Below are positions 1-7,184 of a stretch of DNA of 18,700 nucleotides, piece after piece. The DNA lies in the NCBI GenBank assembly GCA_027019845.1, contig JALUWE010000051.1:1-18700 (forward strand). Direction: 5' to 3'. Below the pieces are notes generated by a model that was not told where the DNA came from, searched no databases, and was given only the letters and a program-made list of their open reading frames with translations. The position numbers and the translations under genes were made by a program. Source of the stretch: Anaerolineales bacterium. Its GTDB lineage: Bacteria > Chloroflexota > Anaerolineae > Anaerolineales > JABWBV01. Position 1 is the first letter of the stretch. Each line of letters opens with the position of its first letter.

Positions 1-95
1 CGATCGGCTGTCAGTTATGCCCGCTTATACCGAGTGTAAACGATCGGCTGTCAGTTATGCCCGCTTATACCGAGTGTAAACGATCGGCTGTCAGT
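1..95. repeat. 40-bp tandem repeat, 2.4 copies
   Basis: Two identical 40-base copies (1-40 and 41-80) are followed by the first 15 bases of a third (81-95). There are no spacers, so this is a plain tandem array and not CRISPR. It may continue to the left of the window. I see no gene in 1-273; the rest of that stretch is two other short-unit repeats and the aceA leader. Confidence 0.95.
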
Positions 96-100
96 GGACA

Positions 101-148
101 AGTAGGAAGTAAGGAGTAGGAAGTAGGAAGTAGGAAGTAGGAAGTAGG
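101..148. repeat. 7-bp microsatellite (AGTAGGA family)
   Basis: About six copies of a 7-base unit (GTAGGAA and close variants) run directly after the 40-bp array. This is low-complexity intergenic DNA with no coding or RNA signature that I can see. Confidence 0.9.
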
Positions 149-155
149 CGCGGTT

Positions 156-235
156 CAGTTACCCAGTTACCCAGTTACCCAGTTACCCAATTACCCAATT
201 ACCCAATTACCCAGTTACCCAATTACCCAATTCCC
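156..235. repeat. 8-bp microsatellite (CAGTTACC / CAATTACC)
   Basis: About ten copies of an 8-base unit alternate between CAGTTACC and CAATTACC. The same CAATTACC unit recurs at about 14574-14610 and 14661-14698, ahead of etfA. It is followed by a C-rich stretch and the motif AACTCGAAC (245-253), then the aceA Shine-Dalgarno sequence AAGGAG (262-267). Confidence 0.92.
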
Positions 236-273
236 CCCTCACCCAACTCGAACACCCCACCAAGGAGTTTCTC

Positions 274-1560
274 ATGTACACCCAAGAAGACATTTCCCAA
301 CTGGCAGAGCAATGGCAGACCGACCCCCGCTGGCAGGGCATCGAGCGCCCCTATTTTGCCGAAGATGTCATCCGCCTGCGCGGTTCGGTGACTGTGGAGC
401 ACACCCTGGCCCGGCTGGGCGCGGAGCGGCTGTGGTACCTGCTCGAAAACCGCCCGTTCGTGCGCGCCCTGGGGGCCATCACCGGCAACCAGGCCGTGCA
501 GATGGTGCAGGCCGGGCTGGAGGCCATCTACCTGAGCGGCTGGCAGGTGGCCGCGGACGGCAACCTGGCCTACCACACCTACCCCGATCAGAGCCTCTAT
601 CCGGTCAACAGCGGCCCGACCATGATCCGGCGCATCAACAACGCGCTGATGCGCGCCGACCAGATCGACCACATGAACGGGCGCAACGGCACCTACTGGT
701 TCGCGCCCATCGTGGCCGACGCAGAGGCCGGGTTCGGCGGCCCGCTGAACACTTTCGAGCTGGTCAAGGGCATGATCGAGGCGGGTACCGCCGCGGTCCA
801 CCTCGAAGACCAGCTCTCATCGCTCAAAAAGTGCGGGCACATGGGCGGCAAAGTGGTCGTACCGGTCAGCACCTTCGTGCAGAAGCTGGTCACCGCGCGG
901 CTGGCCGCGGACGTGCTCGACGTGCCCACCCTGATCGTCGCTCGCACCGACGCCAACAGCGCGCACCTGCTGCGCAGCGACATCGACCCCATCGACCGCG
1001 AGTTCATGACCGGCGAGCGCACCATCGAGGGCTACTTCGTGGTGCGCGGCGGCCTGGAATACGCCATCGCCCGCAGCCTGGCCTACGCGCCCTACGCCGA
1101 CCTGCTCTGGTGCGAGACCTCCAAACCCGACATCGGCGAGGCGCGTGAGTTCGCGCAGGCCATCCACGAAAAGTTCCCCGGCAAATGGTTGGCCTACAAC
1201 TGTTCCCCGTCCTTCAACTGGAAGCGCTACCTGTCCGACGAGGAGATCGCCACCTTCCAGGAACAGTTGGGCGAGATGGGCTACAAATTCCAGTTCATCA
1301 CCTTGGCCGGGTTCCACTCTCTGAACGCCGGGATGTACGAGCTGGCGCGCGACTACCGCGACAACGGCATGGCCGCCTATGTGGCATTACAGGAGCACGA
1401 ATTCGATATGGAGCGCGAGGGCGATTACAAGGCGGTCAAACACCAGGCCTTCGTGGGCGCCGGTTATTTCGACGAAATCCAGATGGCCATCAGCGGCGGC
1501 AAAGCCTCCACCGCGGCCCTGAAAGGCTCCACCGAGGAGATGCAGTTCAGCCACGCGTAG
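274..1560 (+). CDS. aceA: Isocitrate lyase
   Basis: Cytosolic enzyme that cleaves isocitrate to glyoxylate and succinate, the first step of the glyoxylate shunt, allowing growth on acetate or fatty acids. The 428-residue length matches the compact bacterial form. The family signature KKCGH is at residues 185-189, with C187 the expected catalytic cysteine. Also visible are SGWQVAAD (88-95), a metal/substrate-binding stretch DAEAGFGG (149-156) and a later NCSPSFNW block. The start is set by AAGGAG six bases before ATG. The C-terminus (STEEMQFSHA) looks native, so the gene appears complete although transposase DNA begins right after its stop codon. No sigma70-like promoter is obvious upstream because the leader is repeats. 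Identification is firm; its link to the sulfur cluster is unknown. Confidence 0.97.
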   Translation: MYTQEDISQLAEQWQTDPRWQGIERPYFAEDVIRLRGSVTVEHTLARLGAERLWYLLENRPFVRALGAITGNQAVQMVQAGLEAIYLSGWQVAADGNLAYHTYPDQSLYPVNSGPTMIRRINNALMRADQIDHMNGRNGTYWFAPIVADAEAGFGGPLNTFELVKGMIEAGTAAVHLEDQLSSLKKCGHMGGKVVVPVSTFVQKLVTARLAADVLDVPTLIVARTDANSAHLLRSDIDPIDREFMTGERTIEGYFVVRGGLEYAIARSLAYAPYADLLWCETSKPDIGEAREFAQAIHEKFPGKWLAYNCSPSFNWKRYLSDEEIATFQEQLGEMGYKFQFITLAGFHSLNAGMYELARDYRDNGMAAYVALQEHEFDMEREGDYKAVKHQAFVGAGYFDEIQMAISGGKASTAALKGSTEEMQFSHA

Positions 1561-3023
1561 GTGTTCTGGGTGGGCTTTCCAACCTGGTTGAGCACCGTCT
1601 CTCCGCTCTCGGCCAACTGCTGGCGCAGTTTGCGCTCCGCCAACGAGTAGACCAGCAGGGCCAGCACCATGACCATGATCAGAGCCATCATGCGGCCCGG
1701 CTTCTTCAGGAACAGGCTGTCGGCGAAGAAGAGCGGGTCCTTCAGGAAGCGGAAGCCGCGCTCGACCGAGACTGCCTGAGCCTTGTAGTGGGAGAGCATC
1801 GCTTCCGGGGAAAGCTTGTCCGTATCGAGCTCGTTGGTGGCCAGGATGAAACGCCCTGGAGAGCGCCGGGCCAGCCGCACGGCTGCCTCGGAGCGGACGA
1901 CCTGACCTTCGATCTTGTAACCGGTCACCTCCGGAGTGGCACCCGCCGCCGGGCGACCAGGCCCCGGGTAGCCGGTCAGCGCAACGGCTGCGGCGTCTAG
2001 CTGGTGGTATTTCCACTTTTTCTGTGTCTCGGCGACTGCCGCCTGGGCATCCTCCTCGCAGTTGAAGGTCTGGGCAGCCAGCTTACGCCAGGCGGTCTGA
2101 GCTGCTTTTTCCTCTTTCTTTACCCGGCGCAACAGGGTCTTTTCTTCTCGCTGAGCGCCCAGAGGGGAATGTACCACTAACCAGCGCTGGGCCACGCCAG
2201 CATAGTTGCTGGGGACCTCCAGGTAGGCGTAGCCATCTGGTAGTTCCGTCATCTCGCTCAACTCAGTCTCAGCCACGAGTCTCTTGGCCTCGGCCAGTGT
2301 CTCCGGCACGCGCGTCAGCCAACGAAACGCTTTCAATTCCTTCAGGTTGGAAGCGCTGTAGAGGGCACTGTCCACGACGAGGTAACAGTCATCTTCGCCT
2401 TTCATCTGCTGGCAGAAGGCCTGGATGGTGTCGGGGAAGCTTTCCTTGTCGCTTTGGTTGCCGCTCAAGGCTTCCATCCAGACCGGCAGCTGCGAGCGCT
2501 GACCCGTGATCAGATTGAGCACAACCTGCTTCAGGTCCGGGCGATGATCTTTCGAGAAGCCATAGGTGATCTCGACCGCTTCGATGTGCGGCTCCTCGGC
2601 CGAATACTGCCCATGCAGGTGGAAACTGCTGCTGTCCAGATGAAAGAAGCGGTGCTCAATGCCGCAAGTCGCCAGTGCCTGCCGGGCCGCCTGCGCAAAC
2701 ACCTCGGTCACGCCGCTCTCAAACAACTGGTCCAGACTGCGCCCCAGGGTGTCGTCGTTGAAGTCCTCGGCCACCAGGTGCGGGGCGATCAGCACATCGA
2801 CCGGCTTGTTATCCAGGTACTGCGGCATCAGGTACAGTGCCCGGCTGGTGAAGCCCAGGCCATTCAACACCATCGCCTGGACCGCAGCCCCGCAGCTGAC
2901 CTTGCGTTCGCTGGGGCCGACGGCTTGATCGATGGCTTCGATCAGACCAATCTCGTGGCAGATGCCGGCCACAATGCCGAGATGATCAATGCGCTTGGTT
3001 TCAAAACGTTGCTCGGTGCTCAT
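1464..3023 (-). CDS. IS1634-family transposase, C-terminally truncated
   Basis: DDE transposase of the IS1634 type with the usual DUF4277-like N-terminus. The three acidic catalytic positions appear to be present: D130 in HLDSSS, D218 in VVDSALYS and E421 in VERGFRFLKDP. The family-typical C-terminal segment starts (residues ~478-487, ending GKPTQN) and is then lost. From about base 1565 downward the frame runs antisense through the last ~90 bases of aceA and yields an unrelated tail. From memory, full-length relatives continue roughly 50 residues past this point, so the protein is probably inactive. No second copy or matching inverted repeat is visible here. Start chosen at ATG 3023, which gives the expected N-terminus. 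Confidence 0.9.
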   Translation of the reverse strand: MSTEQRFETKRIDHLGIVAGICHEIGLIEAIDQAVGPSERKVSCGAAVQAMVLNGLGFTSRALYLMPQYLDNKPVDVLIAPHLVAEDFNDDTLGRSLDQLFESGVTEVFAQAARQALATCGIEHRFFHLDSSSFHLHGQYSAEEPHIEAVEITYGFSKDHRPDLKQVVLNLITGQRSQLPVWMEALSGNQSDKESFPDTIQAFCQQMKGEDDCYLVVDSALYSASNLKELKAFRWLTRVPETLAEAKRLVAETELSEMTELPDGYAYLEVPSNYAGVAQRWLVVHSPLGAQREEKTLLRRVKKEEKAAQTAWRKLAAQTFNCEEDAQAAVAETQKKWKYHQLDAAAVALTGYPGPGRPAAGATPEVTGYKIEGQVVRSEAAVRLARRSPGRFILATNELDTDKLSPEAMLSHYKAQAVSVERGFRFLKDPLFFADSLFLKKPGRMMALIMVMVLALLVYSLAERKLRQQLAESGETVLNQVGKPTQNTYAWLNCISSVEPFRAAVEALPPLMAIWISSK

Positions 3024-3060
3024 GCACCAAGCTTACCGAATATTCTCCGATTCCGCTACT
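1561..3060 (-). mobile_element. IS1634-family insertion sequence remnant
   Basis: IS-derived DNA runs from just after the aceA stop codon to somewhere between 3024 and about 3060. The 3' end of the element (left, in window orientation) is missing together with its terminal inverted repeat. The right end is therefore not defined by a repeat match; I place it where DUF433-like coding begins. A GAATATTC palindrome (3039-3046) lies near this end. No flanking target duplication can be assigned. Confidence 0.6.
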
Positions 3061-3061
3061 T

Positions 3062-3196
3062 TCGGGTGCGGAAGGTGGGTTCGAAGATTTGCTGGAGGCA
3101 CACCCGCGTTTGACGCGGGAGGCGATTCGTGCAGCCTTGAAGTTTGCGTCTCAGGCTTTACGCATGGGAAATCCGTGCCCTTGCTCTTTGAGATGA
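3062..3196 (+). pseudogene. DUF433-type gene fragment (C-terminal end)
   Basis: Reading in the frame of base 3080 gives GGFEDLLEAHPRLT, then REAIRAALKFASQAL, then a stop at 3194-3196. This closely resembles the C-terminal end of DUF433 domains (consensus like ILEDYPHLTEEDIRAALAYA), small DNA-binding proteins often acting as antitoxins. The N-terminal half of the domain is absent and IS DNA takes its place. I infer that an IS insertion followed by a deletion removed it. The match is by eye to a remembered consensus over about 25 residues. Confidence 0.6.
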
Positions 3197-3210
3197 GGAT
3201 GAAGTATACT
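3181..3210 (+). promoter_or_regulatory. Putative manC promoter
   Basis: TTGCTC (3181-3186), an 18-base spacer and TATACT (3205-3210) form a plausible sigma70-type promoter 36 bases before the manC ATG. It overlaps the end of the DUF433 fragment. The -10 element is good and the -35 is moderate. Confidence 0.5.
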
Positions 3211-3245
3211 CGCGGCGGCTCAAATCGAACGAAAGAGGTTGGAAC

Positions 3246-4898
3246 ATGCCCGCACCCTTGTATGCACTCATCATGGCCGGTGGATTTGGTACCCGTCTCT
3301 GGCCGCGCAGCCGCACCCAACATCCCAAGCAGTTTCTGGACCTGACCGGCGATCTGTCCATGCTGCAACAATCGCAGCGACGTTTGCTGCCGCTCATCCC
3401 GCCGGAAAAAACGCTGGTAGCCACCAACCAGCGGTACGTCGATCTGGTCGAGCGGCAATTGCCGGACCTGCCGCCCGAAAACATCCTGGGGGAGCCGGTT
3501 GGCCGCGGCACCGCGGCCGCGGTGGGGCTGGCCGCCGTTCACCTGCGAAAGCGTGACCCCCAGGCCATCATGGCCGTGCTGACCGCCGATCACCTGATCA
3601 AAAAAACGGACGCCTTCCGCAACGCCTTACGCGCTGCTTCTCACGTGGCGGCTGAAGGCTGGCTGGTCACCCTGGGCATCAAACCCGGCTACCCCGAAAC
3701 CGGCTACGGCTACATCGAGCGGGGCGACTTTTTGGGCATGGTCGGCGACTTCGAGGGCTACCGCGTGGCGCGCTTCGTGGAAAAACCCGATCTGGAAACC
3801 GCAAAAGCCTACGTAGAGAGCGGAAATTACGTCTGGAACAGCGGCATGTTCATCTGGCGGGTGAGCCGCATCCTGGAAGAAATGGAAAAACACATGCCCG
3901 AAATGTACGCCGGTCTGTGCACAATCGAAACCGCTATCGGCACCCCACGCTTCTCCGCAGTCCTGGATGAGACTTTCTCCCAACTCCCCAATCAGACCAT
4001 CGACTATGGCATCATGGAAAAAGCCGAGCGGGTTGCCGTGCTGCCGGTGGACATCGGCTGGAACGATGTGGGCAGTTGGTCCGCGGTCTACGATGTGCTG
4101 CCGCGCGACCAGATGAACAACGTGGTGGTGGGCCGGCACGTGTCGCCCGACACCAAAAACAGCCTGATTTACAGCCCCAAGCGTCTGGTAGCCACCATTG
4201 GCCTGGATGACATCGTGATCGTGGACACCGACGACGTGCTGCTGGTTTGCCCCCGCTCACGTGCCCAGGACGTCAAGAGCGTGGTCGAATTGCTCAGAGC
4301 CAACGGCGAATCCGGCTATCTGCACGGCGCCATCATCCCGCAACCCCTCACCCAGGAGCAGATCGATGCGCTCTTCGAGGTGGCGAATTCGCTCGAAAAA
4401 GTGCTGCTCAGCCTGATGCTGCACGCCGGGCTGTGGCCCAGTTACATCGCTCGCCTGACCACCGACGACTTCGACCTCATCCGTGGCTGGGTCACCACGC
4501 CCGGAGGGGTGCGCCCCCTGCCAGCCGTCACCCGCGAATATCTCTTCCAATGGATGCGCGAGCGGGACAGCCTGACTTTCTCTTTTGCCGACGAATGGGG
4601 CGACAGCCAGACGGTCAAGGCGCGCATCGAAGAGATCGGCAGGCGCGCCAACGTTCCGCTCACAGTGGACAATTTGTTTGAAACCCTGGCAAGAGCGCTG
4701 TTCAATACCAGCGAGGAGGGACGGGCGATTCAAAGCGCGCTGGGAGAGGAAGCCGCTCTGGTGCGGGTGCCCCTGGAAGCGCTGTTCCCCTTCTCTCTAA
4801 ATGACTTCTCAGGACAGGAGGGCAACAGCCTGGGGGAGCGGGCGCACGCAGTTCTCGACCGGGCCGCCCGCGCCATGGGGGCACAGCCGGCAGATTAG
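3246..4898 (+). CDS. manC: Mannose-1-phosphate guanylyltransferase with a degenerate tyrosine-recombinase-like C-terminal domain
   Basis: Residues 1-~355 are a standard GDP-mannose pyrophosphorylase, making GDP-mannose from mannose-1-phosphate and GTP for glycan synthesis. The nucleotide-binding signature GGFGTRLWPRSR is at 12-23 and PKQF at 27-30. FVEKP (177-181), NSGMFIW (198-204), IDYGIMEK (252-259) and DIGWNDVGSW (269-278) follow. Such enzymes are normally ~355 residues; this one is 550. Residues ~367-510 read like the catalytic domain of a XerC/D-type recombinase (LTQEQIDALFE, MLHAGLWPSYIARLTTDDFD, a strand-turn block, then VDNLFETLARALFNTSEEGR and AIQSALGEEA). The arginine of the usual GLR motif is W397, and the HxxR and LGH motifs are not preserved, so it cannot be a recombinase. 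Start chosen for the family N-terminus, with a purine-rich AAAGAGG upstream. The stop overlaps the convergent response-regulator gene by four bases. Confidence 0.93.
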   Translation: MPAPLYALIMAGGFGTRLWPRSRTQHPKQFLDLTGDLSMLQQSQRRLLPLIPPEKTLVATNQRYVDLVERQLPDLPPENILGEPVGRGTAAAVGLAAVHLRKRDPQAIMAVLTADHLIKKTDAFRNALRAASHVAAEGWLVTLGIKPGYPETGYGYIERGDFLGMVGDFEGYRVARFVEKPDLETAKAYVESGNYVWNSGMFIWRVSRILEEMEKHMPEMYAGLCTIETAIGTPRFSAVLDETFSQLPNQTIDYGIMEKAERVAVLPVDIGWNDVGSWSAVYDVLPRDQMNNVVVGRHVSPDTKNSLIYSPKRLVATIGLDDIVIVDTDDVLLVCPRSRAQDVKSVVELLRANGESGYLHGAIIPQPLTQEQIDALFEVANSLEKVLLSLMLHAGLWPSYIARLTTDDFDLIRGWVTTPGGVRPLPAVTREYLFQWMRERDSLTFSFADEWGDSQTVKARIEEIGRRANVPLTVDNLFETLARALFNTSEEGRAIQSALGEEAALVRVPLEALFPFSLNDFSGQEGNSLGERAHAVLDRAARAMGAQPAD

Positions 4899-5536
4899 TC
4901 GATCAACCCCTTTGTGCGCGCTTCCCGCACCGCGTCGAAGCGGTTGGTTTGCCCCAATTTTTTTAGAATCCGTTTGGCGTGGCTGCGCACGGTTTCTTCA
5001 CTGATGAACAAAGCCTTGGCGATCTCCCGGTAGGGTAACGGCTTTGCCATCCATTGCAGCACCTCCAACTCTCTGGCAGTCAGGGAGATGGACGGCCCCG
5101 AGCGGGGGCGGCTGGGCAGATCGTCGAGCACCTTTCTGGCAACCGCGGGGTGCAGGTACGCTTCTCCCCTCGCAATGGTGCGGATAGCGCGTTTCAACTC
5201 GATGGGTTCGATCTCTTTCAAGACGTAACCGTCCACACCGACCTCCAGAATATCCACCGTTTTGTCGTCCACCTCGGTGCCGGTCAGGATCAGAATGCGA
5301 ACGTCGGGGGCTTTTTCTTTGATCGCTTTGGCAATTTCCTTGCCCCCCATGTCGGGCATCACCCGGTCGAGCAAGACCACATCCGGCCTGAGCATGGCGG
5401 CCATTTGTACGGCCTCCCGCCCGTCGCCGGTTTCGCCCACCACCTCCAACCCCGGCTCGATTCGCAACACCATCGCCAACCCCTTTCGCACGACCGCGTG
5501 ATCGTCCACGATCAGGATGCGAATGGGATCATTCAA
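4895..5536 (-). CDS. NarL/LuxR-family response regulator
   Basis: Cytosolic DNA-binding regulator of 213 residues. The receiver domain (1-~125) has acidic pocket D11/D12, phospho-acceptor D57 (VVLLD), T85 and K107. The C-terminal LuxR-type helix-turn-helix (~150-213) has LTARELEVLQWMA and REIAKALFISEETVRSH. It is encoded immediately after its histidine kinase, with the start overlapping the kinase stop by eight bases, so the two are translationally coupled and surely cognate. No terminator separates it from convergent manC. Likely targets include the divergent intergenic region 6738-6944, where many TACCCCT-like half-sites resemble NarL heptamers; that link is inference. Confidence 0.94.
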   Translation of the reverse strand: MNDPIRILIVDDHAVVRKGLAMVLRIEPGLEVVGETGDGREAVQMAAMLRPDVVLLDRVMPDMGGKEIAKAIKEKAPDVRILILTGTEVDDKTVDILEVGVDGYVLKEIEPIELKRAIRTIARGEAYLHPAVARKVLDDLPSRPRSGPSISLTARELEVLQWMAKPLPYREIAKALFISEETVRSHAKRILKKLGQTNRFDAVREARTKGLID

Positions 5537-6722
5537 AATATCGCCTCCCGTTCACTGGAACACAAATTTCGATCCGGGTGCCTTTGCCGGGCTGGCTGGA
5601 GATGTCGCACCTCCCCTCCAGCGCGTGGATGCGCTCGCGAATGCCGTGCAGGCCGAATTTTTCGCGGTTATGCGCGCGGGCCAGCACAATCGCCGGGTCG
5701 AAACCCTGTCCCTGGTCCTCGATACGCAGCATGACCTGCTCCGGCCCAACTTTCAGAAACACGTGCGCCTCGTCCACCCCGGCGTGCTGCGCGCAATTTG
5801 CCAGAGCTTCCTGCGTGACGCGGTACAGATTTCGCCGGATGGCGGAGGGGAGACGATCAAAGTCGCCGTCAGCCGTGAAATGTACCTGAAATTTTTGGCT
5901 GCCTGCGCACGAGGTGACATAGCTGCGAATGTCTTCCTTGAATTGTGCCAGCGTGAGCTTGGAAGGCCACAGGTTGAAGATCGAGTGGCGCACCTGATCG
6001 CGCACCTGGATGGCGAGGGCGTGCAATTCTTTGAGTTCCTCCCGCACGATGTCCCCGTGTTCGGGCAGCATGTTGATACAGGCATCCAGCGAGAAGATGA
6101 TCCCGAACATGGATTGCGCCACTGTGTCGTGGATGTCGCGCGCGATGCGGTTACGTTCCTGTTCGATGGCCAGTTGTTGGGCGCGGTCGATGCACAGCAT
6201 GGTGGTGCCCAGCGCGACCGCGGCCTGGCCGGCCACCAGTTTCAGCGTCTTGATGTGTTCGTCCGGTATGTGGGGCGATCCGGTCGCCACGATCAGCACC
6301 CCCACCGAGTGTTCGCGCAGCGCCAGGGGCAGCACCAGCCCGGTTTCCTCCCCCAGCCAATCGTTGAGCGCGGGGGAAGTGCTCAATTCGTCCTTGTCCG
6401 TACACCAATAGGTTTTCTGGGTCTGGATCGCGGCGGTGATCAGCCCTTCGGCATCCAGCGGGATGGAAGGCAGGGCGGGCGCGTTCTCGGCAGGGTGGAT
6501 AGCCCAGGAGGAGATGGCGTACGCCTCGGGTTCGGTCAACCCGAGCACCACGCGCGGGAAACCCAATTCACCGGTAATGGCCGAGAGCACGCGTTGCTGC
6601 ACAGATTTGACGTCCGGCGCGGCCTGGAGCAGCAGCGTCAAGTCGTAGATGATCTGCAATTGCAGATTTTCGTTAGACAATTCGAGTGCTGTCTGGTTTT
6701 TTCGAGACGGCAAGATGCCCAT
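5529..6722 (-). CDS. Soluble GAF-domain sensor histidine kinase (NarX/HisKA_3 type)
   Basis: Sensor kinase of 397 residues without membrane segments or signal peptide, so it should sense a cytosolic signal. A short coiled N-terminus (LELSNENLQLQ) leads into a GAF-like sensory domain (~25-175). The HisKA_3 dimerisation domain follows, with phospho-accepting H198 in ARDIHDTVAQ. The HATPase domain (~290-395) has an N-box (N309), DQGQGF (336-341) and GLHGIRER (357-364). The GAF domain contains C107, and C177 lies just after it; a cysteine- or cofactor-based redox or sulfur signal is possible but unproven. Start chosen at ATG 6722 because GGAAGGA lies just upstream of it; ATG 6737 is the alternative. 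The open frame extends to 7136 only by running antisense through tusA. It forms an operon with the downstream response regulator and is divergent from the sHdr cluster. Confidence 0.92.
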   Translation of the reverse strand: MGILPSRKNQTALELSNENLQLQIIYDLTLLLQAAPDVKSVQQRVLSAITGELGFPRVVLGLTEPEAYAISSWAIHPAENAPALPSIPLDAEGLITAAIQTQKTYWCTDKDELSTSPALNDWLGEETGLVLPLALREHSVGVLIVATGSPHIPDEHIKTLKLVAGQAAVALGTTMLCIDRAQQLAIEQERNRIARDIHDTVAQSMFGIIFSLDACINMLPEHGDIVREELKELHALAIQVRDQVRHSIFNLWPSKLTLAQFKEDIRSYVTSCAGSQKFQVHFTADGDFDRLPSAIRRNLYRVTQEALANCAQHAGVDEAHVFLKVGPEQVMLRIEDQGQGFDPAIVLARAHNREKFGLHGIRERIHALEGRCDISSQPGKGTRIEICVPVNGRRYFE

Positions 6723-6748
6723 GTTTTTTCCTTCCATAGCCTGATAAA

Positions 6749-6789
6749 ATTGTATCACTATTGTTGTGAAAACGTACCCCCATAGGGTA
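6749..6789 (-). promoter_or_regulatory. Putative kinase promoter with upstream dyad
   Basis: On the minus strand TACAAT (6754-6749) could be a -10 box, with no good -35. The palindrome-like TACCC...GGGTA (6775-6789) is centred about 40 bases upstream of the implied start, where a class II activator would replace the -35. This suggests activator-dependent, possibly autoregulated, transcription of the two-component operon. Prediction by eye only. Confidence 0.35.
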
Positions 6790-6796
6790 TTTTTTT

Positions 6797-6836
6797 CTCC
6801 CCTGGGGGTGATGCGGGAATCACCCCTAAAGGGGTT
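6797..6836. promoter_or_regulatory. Operator-like dyads upstream of tusA (NarL-type heptamers)
   Basis: Three overlapping symmetries are visible: CTCCCCT abutting GGGGGTG (6797-6810); an 8-bp perfect inverted repeat GGGGTGAT/ATCACCCC with a 6-base gap (6805-6826); and CACCCCT-AA-AGGGGTT (6821-6836). The last has the 7-2-7 layout known for NarL and its half-sites resemble the NarL heptamer TACYYMT. It is centred at 6828.5, i.e. about -41.5 from the predicted tusA transcription start. Further half-sites lie at 6872-6878 (CGGGGTA) and 6900-6906 (TACCCCT). Confidence 0.55.
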
Positions 6837-6863
6837 GACGTACGAAGGGGGAACATATATGAT
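6835..6863 (+). promoter_or_regulatory. Predicted sigma70 promoter of the tusA/sHdr cluster
   Basis: TTGACG (6835-6840), exactly 17 bases, then TATGAT (6858-6863): five of six bases match consensus in each hexamer. Transcription would start near 6870 and leave a ~75-base leader. The -35 overlaps by two bases the dyad described at 6821-6836, so a bound regulator would sit at the class II position. Confidence 0.75.
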
Positions 6864-6902
6864 TCCTAAAGCGGGGTACAGGATGGAAGACATTTTGTAT
6901 AC

Positions 6903-6919
6903 CCCTTCAAAACGAAGGG
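6903..6919 (+). promoter_or_regulatory. Leader hairpin / operator upstream of tusA
   Basis: CCCTTC-AAAAC-GAAGGG is a perfect 6-bp inverted repeat with a 5-base loop, 25 bases before the tusA start. It overlaps a perfect TACCCCT heptamer (6900-6906). It could be an RNA hairpin in the leader or another regulator site. Confidence 0.45.
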
Positions 6920-6944
6920 TTTCACGCCTCAAAGGAGCGAGTCT

Positions 6945-7184
6945 ATGTCCGAGATACAAGCCGATAGCGTGTTGGACTGCAGCGGGATGCTGTGCCCTCT
7001 TCCGGTGGTCAAGACCACCAAAGCCATCAAACAGATGGAAGTCGGCCAGGTGTTGAAAATGATCGCCACTGATCCGGGCGCGCCGCCCGACATGCAGGCC
7101 TGGAGCCGGCAGACAGGCAACGAGCTGCTGGAACATTACGAAGAGGATGGCAAGTTTATCTTTTTTATCAAGCGCGTCAAATAA
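6945..7184 (+). CDS. tusA: TusA-family sulfur carrier protein
   Basis: Small cytosolic sulfur-transfer protein of 79 residues. The family CPxP motif is present as CPLP with the sulfur-carrying C17, within LDCSGMLCPLPVVK; a second cysteine (C12) precedes it. In sulfur-oxidising bacteria TusA next to dsrE and hdr genes hands sulfane sulfur to the sHdr complex rather than to tRNA thiolation. This is the first gene of the cluster, after a strong predicted promoter, with AAGGAG (6932-6937) seven bases before ATG. A terminator-like hairpin covers its stop codon, so it may be made in excess over the genes that follow. Identification is firm; the role in sHdr is inferred from context. Confidence 0.95.
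   Translation: MSEIQADSVLDCSGMLCPLPVVKTTKAIKQMEVGQVLKMIATDPGAPPDMQAWSRQTGNELLEHYEEDGKFIFFIKRVK

Noticed and set aside
1..95. CRISPR array
   Set aside because: The 40-bp copies are directly adjacent with no spacers; the same holds for the arrays at 14434-14539 and 18547-18700. No cas genes are present.
223..801. Minus-strand 192-residue frame opposite aceA
   Set aside because: It overlaps aceA antisense and the leader repeats and has no recognisable domain.
6723..7136. N-terminal extension of the histidine kinase to 7136
   Set aside because: It runs antisense through tusA and the promoter region and has no domain. A Shine-Dalgarno sequence sits before ATG 6722.
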